This document shows positions 1 through 5,826 of a DNA stretch of 5,826 nt, in pieces. The notes beneath the pieces were generated by a model. It did no database searches. It was not told where the DNA came from and was given only the letters and a program-made list of their open reading frames with translations. Every line of letters starts with the position of its first letter. Position 1 is the stretch's first letter. The stretch covers positions 1 to 5,826 of the forward strand of contig JAUYMQ010000133.1 in assembly GCA_030698575.1 (NCBI GenBank), read 5' to 3'. The translations under genes and the position numbers were made by a program. This stretch comes from Deltaproteobacteria bacterium (GTDB lineage: Bacteria; JAUYMQ01).

Positions 1-87
1 CGGCCCCGGCCACGCGCGCAGGTGGGACGCTCTCGGCGCGATCTCCCGCTCCGAAACGCCGCTCTCTGGTTGAGGGGTCGAAGCGCG

Positions 88-1479
88 ATGAATTCCCATC
101 GCAGCCAGGGCGAGTTTCCTCCTGAGACTCGCACGGCACCGCTTACCGATGCGACTCGCCGGCACGCCGCCGAAGCTCCCAGGCAATGGCTGAAGGCGCT
201 ACTAAACGGGAATGGGTGGTTCGATCGCGCCGCCATTGTCCGGCACGTGGCGCTCTCTGCTGCTGCAGGCGCAGCTTATCTTTTTCGGGGCACACTGGTC
301 GCGCGCCCCGAGATCCTCTGGATCATCGCTGCCGCGTTGCTCCTGAACTGTCTGATCCTCCTTCTTCCGAAATCCACCAGAGGCCTGTCCGTAGCGCGGA
401 TTGCCTCGTCGGCCGCCGGGGTTTCCGGCTGGACGCTCCTCATCTACTTCACCGGGGGCATCACATCACCTTTTGCCGCGGGACTTGCGCTCGAGGTGGT
501 CCTGGCCGCCCGGACCTTCGGCTTGAACGGGATAGCGCCCGTCACGTTCGTTGCGACGTGCGGCCTCTGGCTGCAGCAGCTGCGGCTGGGGCTGGCGAAT
601 GCGGTGACCCCGCTCCTGGTGCAGACGTCCATGCTCCTGCTTCTCGGCGGCCTCATATTCTTCCTGGCGCGGTACTGGTCGCGCGAACAGCGGGCGCTTT
701 CCGACGAGGGGGAGCGCATCAGGCGCCGGCTCCTGACGCTGGAGGGGGAGCTTGCCGCGGCGCCTCGCATGGAGGAGATCGGCGAGAACGTGGCCAGGCT
801 CGCCCACGGGTGCAAGAACACGATCCACAGCCTGAAGGGGTTTGCAGCCCTCATCGAGCGGCACCTCCGGAACGACGACGAGAGCGCGCGCACGCTTGCC
901 GGGCTGCGCGCGGCGATCGACCAGCTGGAGGGGCTGGTGCGAAGCACCTTGCTCGCGGGCGGGGCGCAGGGCGCGGCGAGCGGCTCCACCGACGGGGAGC
1001 GGCTCGGAAAGCTGATGGAGGAGACGAGGATCGAATCGTCGTCGGCGTACCCGCAGGTTCAGTGGCGCGTCCTAGCAAACGGCGGAATGCCCGCGGTCGG
1101 GGTGCCCCCCGAGATCATCAAGGACGTGCTTCTCGAGCTGTGCACAAATGCGGCGGCGGCCGTGGAGACGGCCGTGGAGGCCCCGGGCTGCGTGACCCTC
1201 GAGACCTGCGCCCATGAGGCGTTCCTCTGCCTCCATGTGCGTGACGAGGGGTCAGGCATCGCTGAGGCGTCGAGGTCTCGAATCTTCGAACGCGGGTTCT
1301 CCACGAAGCCCGAGGGGCACGGACTGGGACTTTTTCTGTCTCGCCGCTCTCTCATGCTGCACGGCGGCGCGCTCGAGGCGAGACCCGCACCGCACGGGGG
1401 CGCGCTGTTCTGCATGCGTCTGCCGGTTGCCGGCGATCGCTCCCGCCCGCCCGGGCTCCCGCGGAGGGCCGCGCCATGA
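88..1479 (+). CDS. membrane sensor histidine kinase (NtrB/PilS-like, about six TM helices)
   Basis: Predicted inner-membrane histidine kinase of 463 aa that should phosphorylate the regulator encoded next. After a polar N-terminus, about six hydrophobic segments follow (roughly residues 49-67, 75-93, 101-121, 128-141, 148-166, 175-194) with no large periplasmic domain, so sensing is probably within the membrane. GGITSPF at 123-129 resembles the GGXXNPF motif of RegB-type sensors, with Ser for Asn. A charged helix leads to the H-box, with the likely phosphoacceptor His240 in LAHGCKN. The ATPase domain follows: N-box Asn354 (ELCTNAA), G1 DEGSGI at 386-391, F-box region IFERGFSTKP, and G2 GHGLGL at 410-415. 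The ATG at 88 is preferred because GAGGGG at 72-77 precedes it; an in-frame GTG at 22 would add 22 unremarkable residues. The 3' end overlaps the regulator gene by ATGA, indicating an operon. The ligand is unknown. The kinase class is certain; the PilS/RegB resemblance is by eye. Confidence 0.93.
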   Translation: MNSHRSQGEFPPETRTAPLTDATRRHAAEAPRQWLKALLNGNGWFDRAAIVRHVALSAAAGAAYLFRGTLVARPEILWIIAAALLLNCLILLLPKSTRGLSVARIASSAAGVSGWTLLIYFTGGITSPFAAGLALEVVLAARTFGLNGIAPVTFVATCGLWLQQLRLGLANAVTPLLVQTSMLLLLGGLIFFLARYWSREQRALSDEGERIRRRLLTLEGELAAAPRMEEIGENVARLAHGCKNTIHSLKGFAALIERHLRNDDESARTLAGLRAAIDQLEGLVRSTLLAGGAQGAASGSTDGERLGKLMEETRIESSSAYPQVQWRVLANGGMPAVGVPPEIIKDVLLELCTNAAAAVETAVEAPGCVTLETCAHEAFLCLHVRDEGSGIAEASRSRIFERGFSTKPEGHGLGLFLSRRSLMLHGGALEARPAPHGGALFCMRLPVAGDRSRPPGLPRRAAP

Positions 1480-2852
1480 CGACCCCCGCTATCCTGGCCG
1501 TCGAGGACGACGCCGCGGCGGCGGAACTCCTTCGGCTCGCGCTCGAGGGTGAAGGATTCGAAGTCCGCCTGGCCGCAAACGGGATCGAAGCGATCCTCGC
1601 GATGGAAACCGCCCTGCCGGACCTGGTGATCTCGGATCTCAGGATGCCGGAGATGGACGGGCTCACGCTTCTCTCTCGCGTCAAGCAACGCTGGCCCGCG
1701 GTTCCCTTCATCCTCGCGAGCGTGGAGGACGACATCGCGACGGTCGTCGAGGCCGTTCAGATGGGCGCGGTCAACTACCTGGTGAAACCCTTCTCGCCGG
1801 CGCTCCTGACCCTGGCCGTGCGAAAAGCGCTCCACAAGTCGCCCCCGCGCCAGGCCGGGGACGGCGCGCTCGGCGAGATCGTCGGCCGTAGCAGGCAGAT
1901 CGTGGAGGTGCGCCACGCAGTCGCCGTGGCGGCGCGGAGCGACGTGAACGTCCTGATAACGGGAGAGACCGGAACCGGAAAGGAACTGGTGGCCCGCGCC
2001 ATTCATCGATGTTCAAAGCTATCGCTCGGTCCCTTCGTAGCCGAGAACTGCGCCGCCATCCCGCCGGAACTCTTCGAGAGCCAGTTTTTCGGGCACCGCC
2101 GGGGCGCCTTCACCGGCGCGGATCGCGATCACGCGGGCCTTCTCCAGCGCGCGGACGGCGGCGTGCTCTTCCTGGACGAGCTCGAGAGCCTCGGTGCGAT
2201 TCACCAGGCGAAGCTGCTCCGGGTCCTGGACGACGGGGAGATCCGGCCGGTCGGCTCGAGCGAGGCGCGACAGATTTCGGTGCGGTTTCTGGCGGCGACC
2301 AACCGGGATTCGCAGTCGATGATTCGAGCAGGCCAGTTGCGCGAGGACCTTTACTACCGCCTGCGGGGATTCGAGATTCACCTGCCCCCGTTGAATGCGC
2401 GCCGTGATGATATTCCCCTCCTGGCGGCGCACTTTCTCCGAGGGGAAGCGAGCGCCCTGACGCCGGAGGCTCTGAAAGTCCTCCGGGCACGGTCATGGCC
2501 GGGCAACGTGAGGGAGCTGCAGAACGCCATCCGGAGCGCCGAGAGTCTCGCGGCCGGGGCACCGATTGGCGTGGAGCATCTGTCTTTCGGCGCCGCGTTC
2601 CCGAACCCGGAAGCAACCGCGGTCGCAGAGCCGTGCCGGCTCCTCCGCGCGGCCGAGCGCGGGGCGATTGTCGAGGCGCTTCGCGTCTCCAACGGCAAGC
2701 GGAGCGAGGCGGCGCGGAGGCTCGGGATCGATCGCTCGACCCTCAGGCGCAAGTTGCGCGAGTTCGCAATCGATCCCGCGCCGCCATCGGCCGATCCGTC
2801 ACCCCCGGCCGGCCCGCCCCCGAAGCCCCCCCGGGACCAGCTATTTAATTGA
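1476..2852 (+). CDS. sigma-54-dependent NtrC-family response regulator
   Basis: 458-aa transcription activator with the full NtrC layout. The receiver domain (about 3-120) has acidic pocket E10/D11/D12, phosphoacceptor Asp54 (SDLRMP), switch Ser82, Tyr101 and Lys104. The AAA+ domain (about 133-370) has Walker A GETGTGKE at 163-170, the sigma-54-contacting GAFTGA loop at 210-215, Walker B VLFLDE with D234/E235, sensor I near Asn276, the arginine-finger region REDLYYRL at 289-296, and sensor II in WPGNVREL at 341-348. A Fis-type helix-turn-helix lies at about 392-431 (SEAARRLGIDRSTLRRKL), followed by a proline-rich tail. All key residues are intact, so it should be a phosphorylation-dependent ATPase that remodels sigma-54 RNA polymerase. 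GGAGGG at 1463-1468, inside the end of the kinase gene, is its ribosome binding site, 7 nt from the ATG. Overlap with the kinase implies co-expression. The nearest evident target is the sigma-54 promoter about 140 bp past its stop. The specific subfamily (PilR, PrsR or other) was not determined. Confidence 0.97.
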   Translation: MTTPAILAVEDDAAAAELLRLALEGEGFEVRLAANGIEAILAMETALPDLVISDLRMPEMDGLTLLSRVKQRWPAVPFILASVEDDIATVVEAVQMGAVNYLVKPFSPALLTLAVRKALHKSPPRQAGDGALGEIVGRSRQIVEVRHAVAVAARSDVNVLITGETGTGKELVARAIHRCSKLSLGPFVAENCAAIPPELFESQFFGHRRGAFTGADRDHAGLLQRADGGVLFLDELESLGAIHQAKLLRVLDDGEIRPVGSSEARQISVRFLAATNRDSQSMIRAGQLREDLYYRLRGFEIHLPPLNARRDDIPLLAAHFLRGEASALTPEALKVLRARSWPGNVRELQNAIRSAESLAAGAPIGVEHLSFGAAFPNPEATAVAEPCRLLRAAERGAIVEALRVSNGKRSEAARRLGIDRSTLRRKLREFAIDPAPPSADPSPPAGPPPKPPRDQLFN

Positions 2853-2938
2853 TCGCCGCCTCGCGGCCCGGGGGGACTGGCCCGGCGCAAAACGCACCGC
2901 GCCTGCGGCGATTCGCCCCAGCCGTTTCTTGGTGGCGT

Positions 2939-2956
2939 CTTCCGGCCGTCCGGAAG
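2939..2956. promoter_or_regulatory. candidate upstream activator site (7-bp dyad)
   Basis: Perfect inverted repeat CTTCCGG-N4-CCGGAAG, 18 bp in all, centred about 71 bp upstream of the predicted start of transcription of the sigma-54 promoter. Fis-type helix-turn-helix dimers of NtrC-family regulators bind such dyads upstream of their promoters, so this is the best visible candidate site for the adjacent regulator. It is single-copy here, whereas many activator sites are paired, and it is somewhat closer to the promoter than is common. A transcript hairpin is the alternative, but no T-tract follows. Confidence 0.45.
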
Positions 2957-2992
2957 CTCATGAAAATACCTTTGAATTCGAAATCCGACGTT

Positions 2993-3008
2993 TGGCACGC
3001 GCCTTGCT
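2993..3008 (+). promoter_or_regulatory. sigma-54 (RpoN) promoter, -24/-12
   Basis: TGGCACG, four bases, then TTGCT: an exact match to the sigma-54 consensus TGGCACG-N4-TTGCW, preceded by the favoured T. The invariant GG (2994-2995) and GC (3006-3007) are separated by exactly 10 bases. Transcription should begin near 3019, giving a leader of about 78 nt before the ATG at 3097. An AT-rich stretch (about 2958-2985), unusual for this GC-rich window, lies directly upstream and could favour bending between an activator site and the promoter. This promoter type needs an AAA+ activator with GAFTGA, which the preceding gene encodes. Confidence 0.9.
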
Positions 3009-3084
3009 CTTGGACTCTGCTACCACGCTGAGGATGGGCTGCCGTCTTGTCTTCACCGCGGTTCTTCCCAACGTAATTAACCAC

Positions 3085-3089
3085 AGGAG
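3085..3089 (+). promoter_or_regulatory. ribosome binding site deciding the start at 3097
   Basis: AGGAG, 7 nt before the ATG at 3097. The frame is open far upstream (to 2566 and through the promoter), including an in-frame ATG at 3034, but that ATG has no properly spaced ribosome binding site. The start at 3097 also places a signal peptide exactly at the N-terminus. Confidence 0.85.
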
Positions 3090-3096
3090 TGCAACT

Positions 3097-3585
3097 ATGA
3101 GAGCCATGCTCAAGACGAGCCTGATTGTCCTTGCCGTCGGCCTTGCGCTGACCTTTGCCTACGGGGATGCTTACGCGGCTGGATGCTGCCAGAATCAGTC
3201 GCCGTCGAACGGCCAGGGACAGGACGACGACCTCAACTCCGGGCCGCTTCCCGATCCGGGCTGTACCACGGAACCGGCTGCAAGCCCTGACTGCTACCGT
3301 TTCGACAACTTGCAGGAGTTCTGGAATGACAGCATCTGCACGGGGTCTGACCCGGACGGCGCAGGACCAGCAACCGGAGATTCATGCCTGGAAAACGCCG
3401 ATTGCACGGATAGCGGTGTCCCTGCCGCCTGTTGTACAGGATCTGGCACTGGAACCTGCGGCGTGACGGACTCGGAGCCAGCGTTCGTGCCTGCCCTTTC
3501 GACATGGGGAGTTCTGCTGTTCCTCATGCTGGGTGGTGGGTTGATCCTGCTCCGGCGGTCTCGGTCCGGGATGTCGGGCGTGTAG
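3097..3585 (+). CDS. exported cysteine-rich protein with IPTL-CTERM-type sorting tail
   Basis: 162-aa small exported protein of unknown molecular function. Residues 1-27 form a Sec signal peptide (basic start, hydrophobic core, likely cut AYA/A). The mature part is acidic, rich in Gly, Ser, Asp and Pro, and carries ten cysteines (30, 31, 56, 66, 81, 97, 103, 112, 113, 121), suggesting disulfides or metal binding; the last six are spaced C-x15-C-x5-C-x8-CC-x7-C. The C-terminus is a tripartite sorting signal: VPALSTWG at 131-138, a hydrophobic helix to about 152, then RRSR. It matches the IPTLxxWG (IPTL-CTERM) class assigned to exosortase H, with V for I and A for T. No exosortase is in the window. 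The gene follows a consensus sigma-54 promoter and an NtrC-type regulator gene and ends before a strong hairpin, so it looks monocistronic. Its base composition looks less GC-rich than the flanking genes. AAGC at 27-30 weakly resembles a lipobox, making a lipoprotein a less likely alternative. Confidence 0.85.
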   Translation: MRAMLKTSLIVLAVGLALTFAYGDAYAAGCCQNQSPSNGQGQDDDLNSGPLPDPGCTTEPAASPDCYRFDNLQEFWNDSICTGSDPDGAGPATGDSCLENADCTDSGVPAACCTGSGTGTCGVTDSEPAFVPALSTWGVLLFLMLGGGLILLRRSRSGMSGV

Positions 3586-3601
3586 GTTGGCGGACTGGTC
3601 G

Positions 3602-3640
3602 GGTTGACGTGTACCCTGTTGTGAGGGTCCCGCGTCAGCC
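3602..3640 (+). other. stem-loop in the 3' untranslated region
   Basis: Seventeen bases after the stop codon, GGTTGACG (3602-3609) pairs with CGTCAGCC (3633-3640) with one G-T wobble. Inside, ACCCT (3613-3617) pairs with AGGGT (3624-3628) across a 6-nt loop, leaving a small internal loop. No T-run follows, so it is unlikely to terminate alone; it may stabilise the mRNA end. Confidence 0.5.
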
Positions 3641-3653
3641 TATTCAGGAGGAT

Positions 3654-3700
3654 GAACTCCCGCCTCGGAAAGCCTTTCGATTGGCCCGAGGCGGGAGTTC
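3654..3700 (+). terminator. likely transcription terminator of the sorted-protein gene
   Basis: Perfect 15-bp inverted repeat: GAACTCCCGCCTCGG at 3654-3668 and its complement at 3686-3700. The 17-nt centre can add a GCC/GGC pairing beyond a 3-nt AAA bulge. The downstream arm runs into TTCTTGTT, a weak T-rich tract. It lies 68 bp past the stop codon and 57 bp before the end of the convergent gene, as expected for a terminator between convergent genes. The poor T-run leaves open a role as an mRNA-stabilising hairpin or a Rho-assisted stop. Confidence 0.75.
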
Positions 3701-3757
3701 TTGTTCGCTCAAACCGCGCTCTCTGTCCGTTGCTCTTCAGCCATCCACGCCTAGAGG

Positions 3758-5826
3758 CTATCGCGAAACCACCGTACGTAGGATCGAAGCCGAGAGCAAG
3801 TAAAGTGCGCAGGCCAGCGACACGACGGTCCGCTGGCCCGCCTCCATGGCCACCAGCGTCGCAAGCACCGCGCCCACGACCGATGCGCAGCCGTTGACAC
3901 CCCACGCCCAGGGGACGAGCGACGGCGCGCGGCGCGCGAGCATCGCCAGGCCGAGGGGGAAGGGCATCCCCATGAAGAAGGCGAGCGGCGCGATGAGCGT
4001 GAGCGAGAGGGCGGCCTTCGCAAGGCCGGGCCAGCCCGAGGCGGCCCGGAAGAGCGGGGAGAGGGCCGCCAGGTAGACGAGTGCCAGGAACGCGATCGCG
4101 AGCACCGCGGCGGCGATGGCCCGGCCGGTTCCTCGATCGGGCGGTGCCGGGCGGGGTTCGGGAGCGTCCACGGCGTCCTCCCCGCCGCCAATCGACGCGA
4201 AGCCGAGGCCCCTGCGCGCCAGCCGCGCCCGCCAGCGCGCCGAGGCGCCGCTCCCGAGCCCCGCGAAGACGAGGAAGCCCGCCAGGACGACGGCAACGGA
4301 ATAGAGGGGGTGGCCGAGAAAGAGCGCGAAGCGCTGGATGAAGGCCATCTCGATCGCGATGAACGCGAGGCCGATCGCGACGAAGTAGACCCCGCTCCGC
4401 CGCCGGAGCGCGCGCGAGGCGTCCTCCCGCGGGAGCGCGGGGAGCGGCAGGAGGATCAGCAGGAAGCTCGCGAGCGCCGCCTGCGCCAGCGTTGCGAGCA
4501 AGACGAGATAGCCCCACTCGCCGAGCCCCATCCCCCCCGACTCCCGCATCGAGAGCATCTCGCGCACCGTGCCGAGCTTCAGGAACTGATGGAAGTAGGG
4601 GCGGTCGTCCGTTGCGGGGCGCAGGTCGAACTTGTAGCGATCGAGGAACGCGGCGCGTTCCGGCCCGAGCAGAGCCCGGGCGCCGGCCGAGAAGGTGTCG
4701 TCGTCGAGCACGTTGAAGCGATTGCCGAGATCCGCGCCCACGCCCGGCGCGTAAGCCACGTCGAAGGAGCGGGACTCGCAGAAATCCACGAGCGCGGCGA
4801 CCTCGGCGGGCGTGAAGGGCGCGCGCTTGACCAGCAGCGTGGCGGTCCGGAAGCTGCGTATGAGGGCGAGGTGCCGCGCGGGTTCGCGAGCGCCGGCGCG
4901 CGAGAGCGCTTCGGCGGCGGTCGCCACGAGGCGCAGGCTGTCGCGCGGCGGGATCTTGACCCAGCGCGTGATGGCGAGAACGCCGCTATCGGCAAGGCGC
5001 GCCAGGTAGGCCTCGAAGGCCTCCACCGTGTAGAGGTAGCTCTCTTGCGAGGCCTGGAGCCCGGCGGCCGAAGCACCGAAGGCGTCGAGCAGCGCGATCT
5101 GGATGAGATCGTGGCGCCCCTGCGACGAGGCGACGAAGCCGCGCCCTTCGGCGATGCGCAGCTTCACGCGCGCGTCATCGAAGGGATTGCCCATGCGAGG
5201 GGCCTCCCGGCGAACCATCTCGATCACGCCGGGGTTCAGCTCGACCGCCGTGATGTGGCGCGCACCGTGAGATCGCGCCAGCAACACCTCGGCGCCCGTG
5301 CCTGCGCCGAGCACGAGCACCGACGGTTCGTCGAGTAGCGCGTAGGGCGCCGCCGAGGACTGCCAGTCGAGATAGGCGAGCGGCTCGAAGCGCCCGTCGA
5401 AGTGCGTAAGCGCGCCGAGAAGCTCGCCGTCGGAAAAGAGCGCGTGCTGCGGCGGCGGTCCGGCGGGGGCCGCGAGCGAGAGCCCCGGCGCGTGGCGAAA
5501 GGGGACCTCCGGCGAGTCCACGAGCACCAGCGAGGCCAGCGGGCTGGAGGCCTGCCCCACTGCCCGTGCCCCCGACACGGCCAGGGCCTGGGGGAGCCCC
5601 TTGTAGGGCGAGGGGCGGGGGGCGAGCCAGCCCCCGGGCCAGGCCAGCGGGGTCGCCAGAGCGACAAGCGCGAGCGCCACGACCGCCGGCCGCGGCGGGG
5701 CTGCGCTCCGCCGGTCCAGCGCGGCGAGCCCGGCCCCCAGGAGGCCCAGGAGCGCTATCGCGCGCAGGCAGCTTTCGGGGGGCAGGACGAAGAGCCCCGC
5801 GATGACCGCGGCGGCGCCCAGGCCCC
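3758..5826 (-). CDS. polytopic membrane protein with spermidine-synthase-like domain (5' end outside window)
   Basis: Convergent - strand gene ending with TAG at 3758-3760. The frame stays open to the right edge. The GTG at 5678-5680 is probably internal, since 5681-5826 adds a hydrophobic, helix-like stretch without a stop. Counting from that GTG (640 residues), a spermidine-synthase/methyltransferase-like Rossmann domain occupies about 75-365: nucleotide-binding loop GAGTGA at 125-130, Glu147 in AVELNP, then QESYLYTVEAF at 212-222 and TDDRPYFH at 357-364. About seven membrane helices follow (389-413, 430-450, 459-480, 520-542, 557-581, 592-612, 617-637), with FLGHPLYSVAVVL and GMPFPLGLA typical of fused membrane/spermidine-synthase proteins. 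The DSTDP-like catalytic motif of true aminopropyltransferases is not visible; the equivalent stretch reads IQIALLDAFG, so aminopropyl transfer should not be assumed. The substrate is unknown. No link to the + strand genes is evident beyond adjacency. Confidence 0.88.
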   Translation of the reverse strand, partial: GLGAAAVIAGLFVLPPESCLRAIALLGLLGAGLAALDRRSAAPPRPAVVALALVALATPLAWPGGWLAPRPSPYKGLPQALAVSGARAVGQASSPLASLVLVDSPEVPFRHAPGLSLAAPAGPPPQHALFSDGELLGALTHFDGRFEPLAYLDWQSSAAPYALLDEPSVLVLGAGTGAEVLLARSHGARHITAVELNPGVIEMVRREAPRMGNPFDDARVKLRIAEGRGFVASSQGRHDLIQIALLDAFGASAAGLQASQESYLYTVEAFEAYLARLADSGVLAITRWVKIPPRDSLRLVATAAEALSRAGAREPARHLALIRSFRTATLLVKRAPFTPAEVAALVDFCESRSFDVAYAPGVGADLGNRFNVLDDDTFSAGARALLGPERAAFLDRYKFDLRPATDDRPYFHQFLKLGTVREMLSMRESGGMGLGEWGYLVLLATLAQAALASFLLILLPLPALPREDASRALRRRSGVYFVAIGLAFIAIEMAFIQRFALFLGHPLYSVAVVLAGFLVFAGLGSGASARWRARLARRGLGFASIGGGEDAVDAPEPRPAPPDRGTGRAIAAAVLAIAFLALVYLAALSPLFRAASGWPGLAKAALSLTLIAPLAFFMGMPFPLGLAMLARRAPSLVPWAWGVNGCASVVGAVLATLVAMEAGQRTVVSLACALYLLSASILRTVVSR

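Noticed and set aside
1059-2006. 315-codon - strand open frame
   Set aside because: It lies opposite the kinase and regulator genes, whose motifs are intact and unambiguous, and shows no recognisable domain itself.
2827-2875. CCCCCCGGG / CCCGGGGGG inverted repeat around the regulator stop codon, with a small GCCGC-CTC-GCGGC hairpin inside
   Set aside because: Possible terminator or attenuator, but the arms are low-complexity GC, the two pairings share a base and there is no T-tract. Such pairs are expected by chance in DNA this GC-rich.
2958-2985. IHF site in the AT-rich stretch
   Set aside because: The best alignment to WATCAANNNNTTR on either strand has several mismatches. Only the AT-richness is supportable.
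3445-3460. Second sigma-54-like sequence TGGCAC...TGC inside the sorted-protein gene
   Set aside because: The GG to GC spacing is 11 rather than the required 10, and it lies within coding sequence.
3652-3897. Small + strand frame with AGGAGG touching its ATG
   Set aside because: The purine run abuts the ATG with no spacer, the frame starts inside the terminator hairpin and runs antisense into the neighbouring gene, and the product is Arg/Pro-rich with no features.
3294-4517. 407-codon - strand open frame
   Set aside because: It crosses the terminator hairpin and the convergent gene ends and is Arg/Pro/Ala-rich without motifs. The frame ending at 3758 has clear domains over the same region.
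4310-5338. 342-codon + strand open frame
   Set aside because: It is antisense to the membrane spermidine-synthase-like gene, encodes a highly charged Arg/Glu-rich sequence with no domain, and is a usual by-product of GC-rich coding DNA.

Overview
The window is high-GC bacterial DNA and holds four genes. Two adjacent + strand genes encode a membrane histidine kinase and an NtrC-type, sigma-54-dependent response regulator. Next, on the + strand, is a small cysteine-rich exported protein with a C-terminal sorting tail of the IPTL-CTERM type. A large polytopic membrane protein with a spermidine-synthase-like domain lies convergently on the - strand and runs off the right edge. GC-rich third positions, an exosortase-type sorting tail, an NtrC-class regulator and the fused membrane/spermidine-synthase architecture suggest a Gram-negative, envelope-complex bacterium, such as a deltaproteobacterial/myxobacterial, acidobacterial or candidate-phylum lineage. 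The sequence alone does not fix the phylum.

Layout. 1-87: upstream fragment with nothing recognisable except a ribosome binding site. 88-1479: kinase with about six membrane helices and NtrB-like catalytic motifs. 1476-2852: response regulator, translationally coupled to the kinase by an ATGA overlap. 2853-3096: a 244-bp regulatory intergenic region with a 7-bp-arm dyad, an AT-rich stretch, a consensus-perfect sigma-54 promoter (GG-N10-GC) and a strong ribosome binding site. 3097-3585: the sorted cysteine-rich protein. 3586-3757: a convergent intergenic region with two stem-loops, the second a 15-bp perfect hairpin that is probably the terminator. 3758 to the right edge, - strand: the membrane spermidine-synthase-like protein, with its 5' end outside the window.

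How it fits together. The kinase and regulator form a complete two-component pair. The regulator keeps the GAFTGA loop needed to contact sigma-54, and the next gene downstream has a textbook sigma-54 promoter. The simplest reading is a local circuit: a membrane signal goes to the kinase, then the NtrC-type regulator, then the sigma-54 promoter, and the output is one exported, disulfide-rich, exosortase-sorted surface protein. This parallels the known PrsK/PrsR/RpoN control of PEP-CTERM proteins, but here with an IPTL-type tail and a kinase that does not look like PrsK. No exosortase is in the window, so processing would be in trans. The regulatory link is inferred from position and motifs and has not been shown.
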